A stretch of DNA of 64,000 bases from Eutreptiella sp. 'Long Island Sound 2002' (lineage: Eukaryota; Euglenozoa; Euglenophyceae; Eutreptiales; Eutreptiaceae), in NCBI GenBank assembly GCA_964036045.1, contig OZ038382.1:80823918-80887917 (forward strand). The letters run 5' to 3'. A program made the position numbers and the translations under genes. The stretch's first letter is position 1, and every line of letters starts with the position of its first letter. The notes beneath the pieces were generated by a model that saw only the letters and a program-made list of their open reading frames with translations, searched no databases and was not told the origin of the DNA. Shown in pieces: positions 21,515 through 32,374 of the stretch.

Positions 21515-23923
21515 CTACCCGTGCACCTTCTTGTAGGCCTCCGTGTCGGCCTTGTGGATGGGGCATGTCCGGTGGTCATGGTTGAACCCTTTATTCCTCG
21601 CATAACACACGAAACAGCCCTGAGGGTGAGCTCGTATGAACTCCCCAAAGGACAGCGGAGGGTCGCCAATGCGGCGGGGGTCCTTCTTCTCCTTCTTCTT
21701 CCAACCCTTCTGCAGGGGCTTCCAGCTTCCCCGGTTGCTCCCCGCGTTCAGGTTGTTGGCCACGAAGCCACAAACGGCCATCTCGGCGGGCTCATCGTCG
21801 TCGTCATCGTCGTCGAGAGCCTCATCGCCATCGGCTTCCGCTGGGTCCATGGCAGCTTCCCCGCCAGGCCCCTTGCCAACGTAGTTGACGTCGCGGTCGC
21901 CGGGCCTCAACCCGCGGGTGTGGTGGAGGTTCTGGTACTCCTTGAGTACCTCCTCTCCAACCCACTCGAGGATCTCGTCGCAACTCATCCGCGCCGGGAT
22001 GGCCTGCAGACGGATCGTCTGGCCGCTCACGTCACACTCATCAAGGCGCCACATCGCGGTCTTCTCGCGATCGCCCGTGACGGTGATGAGGAGGGCGTTC
22101 CGCAGGGAGTGCCGTTTGACATCCCGGGCCACGTTCTTCCTTGTCCAAGCCACCACATTCGTATGATACTCCTTGGGGAGCATCATCTTGACCGTGTGGT
22201 TGGACTTGGCCCTCTTGGCTTCCTCCTTGGTGACTCTCTTGATCCGTGCTTCCGGCAGCATGGAGAGCAGGCGGGCCTGCTCGTCACCCTCATTCCAGTC
22301 CTCCACGTTTCGGCGGAAGAGGGTGTATTGCCCCCAGAAGTCCCGCCCATCTCGTAGGCGGATCTCCCGACCATCATGCTGAAGCTTGATGGACTTCCAC
22401 CGCTTGGCAGCCACCTGCGGAGCGTCCACCCGCTCCTGCTCGTTGAGCCACTTCTTGGCTTCCTTGGGGGTCTTGATTTTCCCCTCCTTGGTCGCCACGA
22501 AATATAGCTCTTGGAGCACTTCCGGCAGGCGGTACCTGAACCGTTTGAAGACATATCTCTCCGCATCTGCGGGATCCATGTCTTCAGTGACGGTCACCCC
22601 CCAATCGTCCAGCTTCGGCAAGAAGCAGTCGAGGTTGAGGGGGTTGCCATCGTACATGGGGGGCTTGATGTCCTTCAGGTGTTCCCACACGGCGGCATCC
22701 GCGGCCTTAGAGACCATGAACGCCGGCCGCGAGGTCGACCGAGGTTCCCATCGGCGTCCCCCACGGACTCCCACGGCCGCCACTTCCATCTCCTCCACGG
22801 TATCTGTGTGGCTACGCCGTGGTTCCTCCATGTACGCTGAACCTAGATGTTCACGCCGTACTCCTTCCATGTATGCCTCCTCATCACGGCGCCGGCTGCT
22901 GCGTTCAGCGGCCTCCAGTCGTACACCACGCGGCGGGGTAATGCTGAACTCTTCCAGGTCTTCCTCGCCTCCGTCGACATCCCACTCCACGTCCTCTCGG
23001 GGGACCTCGTCCCTGGGTCCACCATCACGTCCGCCAACCATTGGGATTGGCTCGTGGGCTGGTGCAGGGCGTCGGGGGCGTACCGGTGTCCGCGGTGGAG
23101 CACGGCGGTTGTGGTACTCCGCCCTGAGCCACTCATCACGCGACTCCTCACTGCCACTGCCGGGCGGCACGCGCTCGTTGCGGTGGCCCGCGCTGTGTTG
23201 AGAGGGGGCGCTAAGAGAGGGGGCACTGGCGCTGGGGCGACTCCCGGGGGCTCCGCGGGGGGCGTGGGCTCTGCCTGGACCTGGTCCAGGTCCCCAGCCG
23301 TCGTCCGACGAGCCAGACTCCAGGGGTGGGTGGTCGCTGCCGACGCTCCCACGGCCTTCCAGCTCGTCCAACCTCTGCTGCAGGCCGTTGATGACCTTGT
23401 TCAGCAGCCTGGTCTCGCCCCTGGCGATGTCCAGCTCCCTCTGGGCGGCGATGGCGACCTTGGCGATCTTGACCATCTCCGTCTTGGCGATGTCCAGCTC
23501 CTTCTGCGCGCCCGCGGCGACCCTTGCGATGCGGATCATCTCGCCCTTGCCCGTGTCTACCTCGCGCTCGAGGGACTGGGCCCTACTGCGGAGGTGGACA
23601 ATCCACCGCCAGGTAGCATCCGGGTCACCGTTCCCTGGTGGGTCGTCGGGGTCCCCAGGGGGTCCTCCAGGAGGGCCTCCGCCGGGTCCGCCCGGTCCAG
23701 GGGGTCCTCCCCCGCCCGGAGGTCCGCCTCCAGGGGGTCCACTTGGTGGGCGTCCTCCAGGGGGTCCTGATGGTCCTCCGCCAGGGGGTCCCGGTGGGCC
23801 TCCGCCGGGTCGCCTCGGTGGGTCCGAGGATGGGGGCTTCTCTGTGTAACCAAAATCCATGTCTTCATCCTCGTCCAGGTCGTCCCACCTAGGCGTCTCG
23901 GTCGCGGAGGACTCCGAGCTCTA
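21515..23923 (-). pseudogene. Element E gag, collagen-like Pro/Gly start, coiled coil, capsid and zinc knuckle
   Basis: An open frame of 781 residues starts at the ATG 23860, and the same frame runs up to TAG 23923-23921. Residues about 15-75 are a GPPG/PGGP repeat. About 80-165 form a heptad-rich coiled coil with two internal repeats (ARVAAGAQKELDIAKTEMVKIA / AKVAIAAQRELDIARGE). A Ser/Pro/Arg-rich region follows, then a globular part starting PPMYDGNPLNLDCFLPKLDDW that matches gypsy capsid entry sequences. Near the end are an Asp run and a Cys/His knuckle (CFVCYARNKGFNHDHRTC). Predicted to form the particle shell and bind RNA. Confidence 0.85.
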
Positions 23924-24121
23924 GTAGGGAGGAGGGAGATCCTCACCCTCATTCTCTCGCTCCATGGGGACGTCTCCGCCTCCTTCGCCAGCCACTCCTC
24001 GGCGATGTCGGCGGTTCCGTCCATCCCCGTCGCTGGCAGTGAAGAAGGGGTCGGAGTCGTGGGGGTGTCCGCCCGCTGGCCTCCGTGACCTCTCGGGGGT
24101 CTTCCCCTTACCCCTCCTTCG

Positions 24122-25562
24122 TCAGTAGGCGGTGGGGTCACTGCTCCCACTGCTGCCCGTGTTGACCTCCTCCAGATCCAGCGTCATCTTGGAGGAGGCG
24201 TCCCCTTCGAAGAGCTTTCCAAGGGTCTCCACTCGGGATCCTCCTGGGGGAGTCTCGCGCTGGAGCTTAGCCTCCGCCTCCTCCATTGCGGCGGCCGTGG
24301 CTGCGGCAGCTCGCCTTTTGGCCTCCTCCTGGGCGTGAGCAGCCTCGGCTTCCCAGGCCTGCTGCAGCCGAGCCCTCTCCGCTTCCAGCGCTGCCAGCTC
24401 CGCCTCCGTCCGGGCCCCCTCCTCAGCAACCTTCCGTCGCGCGGCCTCGATGGCGTCCTTCCTGGTGGCGTCCGCCTGGGCCTTGGCCGTTGCTTCGGCG
24501 TGGGTCCTTTCCTCAGCCTCCTTCTTTGCCCTCTCTTGGGCAAGCGCCTCTTCCAGCGCCTTCACCTCGGCCTCCTTGCAGGCAACGGCCTCCTGGGCCA
24601 GGCGGGCTTCCTGGACGGCTGCCGCCACCTCACCCCTGACCCGGGCAGTCGCTGCCTCCTGGGCGGCTGCAGCCGTGAGACCGGCCGCGATGGCTGCCAC
24701 GGTCGAGGCGTGGAAGGCCATACCTCTGCCCCAATCTGTGGCCTCCAACGGCGCCCTCCACGGCAGCGTTCTGCTGCGTGGCCCGTTGCCGGGCAAATCG
24801 AAGGTTGCAGGGCACCCCACAGGCGCGCTCGCAGGCGCGGGCCAGGTCCCTTTGGTCGGGAGCGACGCCGCTGCTGGAGCTGGCCTGGCCGGCCGGCATC
24901 CTCCCGCGGTGGGCCGACTCCACGTCGCTGCTGGGGCCTGACTTCCTCAGGTGCAGCTGACGGGGCTTGGCCTTGGCCTGCTTGGCCACTTTGAAGAAGT
25001 CGCCAAGGGTGGTGTGGCCGGGGTGGTGACCGCCACTGGCCCGTTGGGGGCTGGGAGCTGGGGTTCCGCCCTTGGCGCCTTGGGCGGCTTCAGCGGCCAG
25101 GGAATCCTGGTACTCCCGCCACTTCTTGTCCCGCTTCTTGTCCCCGGCGGAGCGCTTCTCCTTTCCAGGAGACGCGCTGCTGCTGCTGCCTTGCAGCGTG
25201 CGCTCGTTCCCCGGTCCCGGGAACTTCCTTTCGATCATGTCCCACATGGAGACGTTGATCGTGGCGCCCGACGGGTAATCGTTGGGGTTCTCGTCCTCCT
25301 CAATCCCGTCGGGGCGCAGCCCTTCGCCGGGCCTGTCTGGGCGGGTCCAGACCCTCCAGCGCTTCTGGCGGAAGCGGTACGCATACCCTTCCACCTGCAG
25401 CCAGTCCTCCACTGCCTGCAGGCAGTCCTCGCCCACTTCCTCACGGAGCTCGAAGCTCCCTGGCATGCCGCCTTCGCACTGGGGATTGCTGTGGCGGTAG
25501 TGCTCCCCCCACAGCAACCCACGCAGTAGGCGCACCGCATGGGGGTGGGGCTGCGGCCACAT
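24122..25562 (-). pseudogene. Element E gag N-terminal region, frameshifted; Ala/Glu-rich coiled coil
   Basis: ATG at 25562 follows an in-frame TAG about 20 bases upstream, which supports the start. 25562-24630 has an ordered-looking start (CLQAVEDWLQVEGYAYRFRQKRWRVW) and then Ser/Lys-rich sequence. At about 24800-24750 the better coding frame shifts to 24820-24122, a long Ala/Glu/Lys/Arg helix rich in AEA and EEA steps, predicted coiled coil. Between 24150 and 23923 the frame is again uncertain. Whether this is a separate first ORF or the gag N-terminus is not decided by the sequence. Confidence 0.6.
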
Positions 25563-27424
25563 CTTGCCCGCCTCCTGCTAATTTAGCATCGTTCCCCTCA
25601 ATGGACTGGTCCTGGGGGTGGCTGTTGAGGCGGCTGCCGTAGCTGGGAGTGCGGCCTTGCTGGTCGGCCGAGGGAACTCGTTGATGTCGGAGTTCCGGTC
25701 AGTACAACTCCTTCACGGACTCGGCGCTGTAGCTGGGCGGCGCTGCGAAGCCCGTGGTGCTCGGGGTTCAGGTGGCCCCGAGTGGCACGCGAGGGATGGG
25801 TAACCCCGAGCGGTGAAACGCTTTTGACGCGTTCCCGTCGGGGGGCCTGGCCACGGGACGCTGGGGTGGACACGCGCAAGCAAGCAGGCAGGCAAAGCAC
25901 TGCGCTCACAGGGGCATCATCACGCTCGTGTCATGTGACAAAGCGTTTCAGGATCCTTGCCACTCTGAAACAAGGGAACAAAAGTATGTACAGCAACACA
26001 TCAGGATAGGTACCCATGGGCTTAAGACTGGACTGGGGTAAGGGTATCACAGGACAATAGACACTCAGTCTCACCTCATATCCCAATCCCAGGTCCGACC
26101 CTCTCAGTGGCTGGCAGGGGCGGGGGCTCAAACACATCCCATGCCCTACTCAGTCCGGACCCTGAAACCCTGCCAATAGGGGAGGGTGTCCCGCCCATCC
26201 ACAGGCGAGTTCCTCGGAATCAGGGAGCTCCAAGGCCAACTGACAATGACTCCCCATGCTCCTTTAACGGCAGGTCCTAACTCCCCTCTGAGCCGGAGAT
26301 AAGGCCTCGCCATTATCCCCTAGGAGTTGGTAGCTGAAAATGGGCGGTTTCAGCCTAAACTGATGTTAGCTCCGAAAACTCCAAAATTGACCCCTCGTCC
26401 GGACCCGCCAGAGGTAGGGACGAGGCAACTGACCCTATGCCCTTCGAGTACGAACTCTTTGGAGCCCCCACCTAACCTGGTTTCACACTGAGGTCCCGAA
26501 ATCAGGGCACCACGGGTTCATCAAGTGGGGTCATGATGCCAAAATAACCAAAATTGGCGTCATTCCCACGCGTGGCTCGCCCGGCCAGGGCAAGGCCAAT
26601 TACCCACAGGATAGGAGGCAGGACCTAGGACCCATATTTGAGTGCACAAACTAAAATTAGGTCCATGCTCCTTGTCGGCATAGAGATATGGGGCCGCCAA
26701 TTGACCACACGGGGGGCTGAAATTGGGGTCCCATAAGGGGGTCTTTTTGGCTGCTCAAAATGAGCCAAAATCCGGGGTACTCCCAATGGTATATCTCCAC
26801 GCCGGCTTGGAGATCGGATCCGCCATTCCATATGCGATCCACGGGGAGTCCAGGAAAGACTCCAATGCCCTTGGCCCCCAAAGATCTCCATGCAACTCGG
26901 CGTGGTGACAATCCAAATTGGGTCCACAATTGCCAAAATGGCAAAATCGTCCACACTCATTTTGGGCTAGCACCTTGACGAAGGTTGCTCCGCCTCGCCC
27001 ATGTGGTGTGCGAACCATGGTGACCAATATCCATAACACCCATGTCATATCTGGTCCATTGGTCCATGCGTCCGGCGTGCACAAGGGGGCTGAACATGGT
27101 GCACGGCGGACAGAAAATTTGGAAAATTGCTCAAAATGGCCGAAAATGCGCACGCTCATGGGTGGGGCAAATGAGGCACATGCCCGACTTGGACCGGAGT
27201 GTGCCATAGGATTGGTATCAAGTCATATGCGTCCAACATATCTTTTGGGCGTCGCCTAAACCCCTCCGATTTTGGGAATGGCAGGGTCGCCAAGTGAGCC
27301 CATGATTTGGAATCGTCCCAAATCGCCAACATGGCGGCCACGGTATGCCAAGCCTAAGGGGAGTTGTTCGCCGGGTCCAAGATATGTTGGGCACCGAAAT
27401 ATGTGCCCTCATAACATACTTGAG
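25563..27424. other. No gene seen; upstream flank of element E
   Basis: No coding pattern persists across frames. A weak internal repetition at about 182-198 bp spacing involves blocks such as CAAAATGGC.AAAAT...CACRCTCAT near 26935 and 27133, and GGGGGCTGAA near 26711 and 27085. I looked here for a 5' LTR of E matching the 14763-14860 segment and saw none. Confidence 0.4.
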
Positions 27425-28244
27425 TCATGATGTCAAGCGAGCGCAACGTTGAGATACAAGGTCGCCACTTGACATCATGACGGGCAAAAAACAGTGAAAT
27501 TGGCGAAAAAGCACGCAAAAGTGCCTTGAAAACTACACAAATATATTATAATATCTTTGGCTTGGATTGAGTAATTGACCAATCCTTCTAAACACAATGA
27601 CTCCACACCAATGACATTCGATTTCACATATGTGCTCCACTTGATGCGCTTCTGAAGGCCACGTGCGCTGCCTCCCAAGTGGGCACATGCAAAAATGGAA
27701 TATTGCAAAAAACACAGTAAGTGCAGTGCTGACTTGTCTTGTAAGCACTGTGATTCTTTCTCAGGGTACAGCCTGATTGGCAGACGAGGCTTTTGGAGTC
27801 TCTCTCTTTATGCCCACTATCTTGAATATTTGATAACGAAATCCAATAACGAAATCCAGTACAGAAAATCCGACAAGGCAAACACGTAGCGGGCAGAGCA
27901 AATACGAGTTGTGTTAGTTGACTCGTATACGGCGGTGATATTCACATGTACACAGGAGACTCATTCCTCAGCAGACAATTCATACTGAGAATCCCCTAAA
28001 GGAAATAGACACATACCATGGCCCGTAAGTATACACTAATGCGAATCACGCATACTGACATATATCGCTTATCTCTATTCATGAGCGGCGCACAAATTCT
28101 GCTCTGGTGTGCGCGTGCGCTCTCTCTCGCTCACTCTGGCTTCTCTCGCTCGCTGTCTCACTCACTCGGGCTCACACCACGCTTCATCCCTCGTTCACTC
28201 ACTCGCTCGCTCCCTCCGACCCTCGCTCACTGGTTCCCTTACAC
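27425..28244 (+). repeat. Dispersed repeat copy 2 (blocks H1 + H2)
   Basis: 27426-27713 matches 13354-13640 (H1). 27714-28244 matches 32375-32903 (H2), including GTTGACTCGTATACGGCGG and the CTCTCTCGCTCACTC low-complexity tract. After CCCTTACAC homology with copy 3 ends. The H1 start holds a perfect 13-bp inverted repeat TCATGATGTCAAG / CTTGACATCATGA at 27425-27437 and 27469-27481. Confidence 0.9.
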
Positions 28245-28374
28245 TCCCCTAAGCCGGGCGGTGAGGATGGTTGAGGTGGGCGGCGGCAAGAAGAAAAAAA
28301 CTGTCGTCCCAAAGGACCAGCGTACATGTACACGCAGTAAGTGCCATACACTGTACAGCACAATGTAAAAAAGT

Positions 28375-29455
28375 AGGGAGTGGTGCAGAGACTCTCCCCT
28401 AATGCCGGAGAGCTTGCTCGGAGGCATCAGACAATGCAAGATTGAATGATTGGATAATCGGATCGGGTAATGATTGGAATGAAGACAGATGGTGGCTGCA
28501 GAACTGGGCGTATCAACCACGCTGCAGAACTGAGCGTATCAACCACTGGTCGTCGTCAGGCTTGCGCCTCCGATCCGCCAGGGAATTCTGACTTACTAAC
28601 TGACTTGTGGCGAAAAACTGCTTGACTGCAGGTGTGACTTGTGGCTATTAAGCTCTGTCTGCCTGCTGTGGCTCGTGGTAGTGGCTCGTGGTTTCCGTCT
28701 GGGTGCTCTGACTGCTTCTGCTGGCTGTGTAATTTACATGCAGCGACTGGCTATGGCCGTTGGACAAGCCATACAACACACAACATATAACTGGCGAATC
28801 AGTTTCAGCCACACTAGGCACATCGAAACTACTCAGCTTGAACAAAAGCTGCAAACAAATTGCAAACACCACTAACTGTCAACCTGTGTAAACTGTCATG
28901 AATCAACACACAGTAAACTTTAAAAATGAACCTTAACCTGAACCAATATGACTGTCTGTAGTTGTGAATAGGGCAAAGGATTGTAACCATTGTAAAAAGG
29001 CCGCTCGGTCAGTGTGGTGTCTGTCTCTGTGCTTGTGCTATGCCTGACCTAGGAGCGAAACTTTGTTGGCCTGATGGCATCATCCGACTGTCCCTCACTG
29101 TCAGTGTGGTGTCTGTCTCTGTGCTTGTGCTGTGCCTGATCTAGGTGCGAAACTCAATGATCTTGTGGCTGGTCTGAATAGAAAATTGGATACAAGACAG
29201 AGGGTGGCTGCAGAACTGAGCGTATCAACCACGCTGCAGAACTGAGCATATCAACCACTGGTCGTCGTCAGGCTTGCGCCTCCGATCCGCCAGGGAATTC
29301 TGAAGGGGACAGTAAATCAATTTGACTGAGAGTTACCAAAGAAATGCCTACACTTAACTTAGTGTGTGTAGCATGCATGTGTGTCTGTACGTAAGGAGTG
29401 CCAGAGCACTCCCCTACGTGCCGGAGAGCTTGCTCGGAGGCACAAAAAACAATAG
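28375..29455. repeat. Nested direct repeats (order A-B ... B'-A')
   Basis: TGCCGGAGAGCTTGCTCGGAGGCA occurs at about 28402 and 29420 (A, A'). A 100-bp block starting GGTGGCTGCAGAACTG is present at 28491 and 29203 (B, B', offset 712). Each B block itself holds two 26-bp units GCTGCAGAACTGAGCGTATCAACCAC. Between them is a 92-bp tandem duplication (29008 and 29100). No protein gene was recognised inside. Confidence 0.75.
29008..29155. repeat. 92-bp tandem duplication
   Basis: GTCAGTGTGGTGTCTGTCTC...CTAGG.GCGAAACT begins at 29008 and again at 29100 with a few substitutions. Confidence 0.85.
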
Positions 29456-32374
29456 CCTCATGCTTTGGTGTATGTTGCACCTCTGTGCCCATTCTGCCTG
29501 TCTGCTGTTTGCGTGGGTCGCGCGCGCTGTGTGCGTCGCTCTGTGCGCCCTATGTAGTGTTTGGTCCCTCTGTTGGGTCTTGGTGCCTGGCGCCCTCTCT
29601 GGGTCCTCCTGGCTGTGGTGTTCGTGGTTGTTGGCCTCAGCAGAAAATTATTCCCCATCACACGCGTACGCATACGCCTGTGCCTGGCATCTGGCTGGGT
29701 GTGCGTCGGGTACCTTGGTGGTGGGCCCGCGCTTGCTCTGTGTGTTGGTGGCTGTGTTTTTCGTGTGCTGGTTGCTTGTTGCACCGAGGCGTCACCTAAG
29801 CCGTCACTCGGTTGGGTTTTATGTTTGTGTGGTACACGAGTAGTCTTGGCCTACGTAAGAGGATGCTTACATGTAGACTCAGGTTCAAATTTATTACTAC
29901 TCCGTGTTGATGGTTGTGGTCCTGCACTGGCACTCACTCAGGTCTGCCGGTCACTGGTGGTCTCATCCTACACTGTTGCCCACGTTGGTTCCTTTCCTCT
30001 ACTCTAGTCCTCGTCACGCCATGCCCCGTACTGTAACTTGGCCTGTCTGCACTCAGGTTGGCCTTGGGTTAGAGATTGTGGACTCCTCGGTGTACCCCTT
30101 CAACACAGCGATTAGTCCAGCCTAGGAGCACACTCCGACCTCACCGGTAGCTCAGTCCACTTAACCCTCACTGCAATGCAAATATGGCGAGCGGTTACCG
30201 GTGGTGGCAGGTAGGTGAGTGACAGACTATGCGGACGTAAACTAACAAGGCGACTATATATACCAATTGCATCACAATGCGTTCTCCGTGTCCAGACCAA
30301 CACAAGCGGTAAGAGAGTCACACTCACACAGGGAAAGATCTGAAAAAAGCTGTGTTTCCCTTGGCACCTGGAGGTTAGGCATTGGTGCTGGACTCAAGGC
30401 TTGATACAAAAGGGAGACAATGAATGATTCACACGAACCTTTACACAACTAGAACAAAGTTGTCTGCTGACTCGAAACAAGCAATGGTGCGTCAATATGC
30501 TGTGACTGCATAACACTTGAACAATCAAGTCAAGCAACAATCAACTCAAGAGCTAACACAATTATATTTCCACAACTATTCGTCACTCGTCAAACAGACT
30601 GATAGAAAACAACCTTCACAAAGTTGACTCATGAGGTACACACCTCTAACTGGGTGGTCCCAACAATCAACAGACTAGACAAAGTAGGCAAGGCACTGCA
30701 ACTAAAGTTCAAACAAGTCTTGTAGACCAAAGGCGGTGTTCAACCGACGCTGGTCGCTTGAGGCAAAAATGTGTCACAGTATTGACAAATCAAATCTAAG
30801 ACAAAATGAGTCTCCAAAAACTGAACAACAAGCTTGAAAGGCGTTGGCGCCACAGAAAACGAGTGGCGACGAGTGCGACGAACGCACTTGTGTGTCGAAA
30901 AACCACAACGATGAGTGTCACCCAGGACAATTGTCCAAAATTATTTTCTTGTTTGACCGAAAACTCAAGGTGAACCAAAATGGAGCTAGAGGCACAAAGG
31001 AAGAGTGGCGACGAGTGGAATAAACACACCTGTACTCAGAAACGACTTGCCAAAATGGTTACACGCGCGAGTTCTGGTCATGGAGAAAGAGGAATAACTT
31101 CGACCTACCATACTTGTTCACAACCTTTGGGTATTCACCACAATTTTTGTTCAACATTCAGAGAAAGGGAAGAAGGTAGGAAAGTGTTATCAATTCAGGT
31201 TCTCAAAGCTTCAAACTACTTTAGAGCGCCCTGGCAGGCCCAGCACCAGACAATGAAGGAGATGTGGAGGATGATCCTTGTCCATGTGCCCATGATTTGC
31301 CTGCAGCCCAATTGAAAGGTTGTCGGTCAAGATCAAACCGGCCAACACTTGAATGGACTTAGAGACCAAAGAGGGTCTCACGCACGCAGCCAGTAGGTCG
31401 CGCGTGCGCCCAGTAGGTCGCACGTGCGCGCGAGAATGGTCTCATGTGCACCAAATTCCAAAATGTCCAGAATTGACCAAATTTGACCCAAATGGCCAAT
31501 TTAACTCCAAATGAGGCCATAACAAGCCAGAGAAACTCTCTCGCAGCACACAGACACCTGCCGACTTCCATTTGCTTCGAATTGTCCAAATCAGAGCTCT
31601 GAGACTCCAGTTGGCGTTGTCGTCGACCTCATTTGACGTGCATCTTCGTTGGCGTTGCCGTCTTCATTGACGTGCCTTCGCCCTCGTTGGCGTTGTCGCT
31701 GGAATGGCGCTGGATCAGCAAATCCGTGTATCTCTGGAACTGCCTGATCTCACGCAGTGCAACAGTACCCGGTCAAAACCGATGAAGCTTTTTGATGCCC
31801 CCGGTCGCTGGTTGCAACTTGCGAGCATTCCTGGTGACCAAAGCCACAAAACATACAGGTTAGAATCAAAAACCTCCTCTGGAACTTGTTCGCTGCTGGT
31901 TCGCTCCCAGAACCTGCTCACGCAACGAGTTTGAATTCACTCTGAGCTCCTTCGTTGAAGACTGAGCTGGCGCCACAAATTTTCAGTGGCCGCAGAAGAC
32001 ATTGAGTCAGCGATCAGGGAAGGTTATGCAAGTTTGCGAACATACAGCCATACAGAGTTAACTCCCCTCTCAGGGGCACGATGGAGAGGGAATTGCTGTC
32101 ATATGAGGGTTTTCGGGCTTCACTTGACCTGGCGAGGCGACTGCACTGGGGTTTCCTGTGATTTGACTCACTTGCACGGGTCGTACCATGACTCTGCGGA
32201 GTTTCCTTCGCTGTCTCTTTCACGGCGTTGAGCTTGCTTCAAGGCATCTCGTTCCGTCAAGCACTCTTCTCGGTGACATCCTTGAGTGGTGTGGGTTCTC
32301 CACCCAGGCCGGCCATTGTGACGGCACAACCGACATGCTGCCTCATCATCAGAGCATCTGCTCATGAATTGTCT
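29456..32374. other. No gene seen
   Basis: Long open frames at 29364-29843 are Cys/Trp/Val-rich on one strand and Arg/Thr-rich on the other, the usual sign of biased noncoding DNA. A TATA-like ACTATATATACC lies near 30251 but no gene follows it. Short repeats: two CGCCCAGTAGGTCGCRCGTG units at about 31390-31430 and three CGTTGGCGTTGYCG units at about 31610-31705. Confidence 0.45.

Larger units (their letters stand above)
14763..25562 (-). mobile_element. Element E: Ty3/gypsy-type chromovirus-like retrotransposon, second lineage
   Basis: Minus-strand order: gag N-terminal ORF (25562), gag with Pro/Gly-rich start and zinc knuckle (23860-21515), protease (21187-20315), methyltransferase-like domain (20311-19856), reverse transcriptase, RNase H and integrase (19699-16482), chromodomain (16481-16251), 3' untranslated region, and a possible start of the 3' LTR near 14859. 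From 23860 to 19040 everything is in one frame, broken only by stop codons. One frameshift lies in an A9 run at about 19063-19071. The 3' end is interrupted by dispersed repeat copy 1. No 5' LTR or primer site could be identified upstream of 25562. Confidence 0.9.

Noticed and set aside
16251-23923. Alternative genetic code with UAG/UAA as Gln to explain stops in element E
   Set aside because: In C and D the stops replace different amino acids (Gly, Glu, Trp, Arg) in one copy only, so they are ordinary nonsense changes.
27714-28244. Block H2 as a spliceosomal intron (begins AGTAAGTG)
   Set aside because: The other end is CCCTTACAC, with no AG acceptor at the joint, and there is no coding frame around it.
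29364-29843. Long plus-strand open frame rich in Cys, Trp and Val
   Set aside because: The opposite strand is equally open with Arg/Thr bias, there are no motifs, and the composition is that of biased noncoding DNA.
30138-30165. TAGCTCAGTCCACTT resembling a tRNA A box
   Set aside because: No B box or T-arm follows at a suitable distance.
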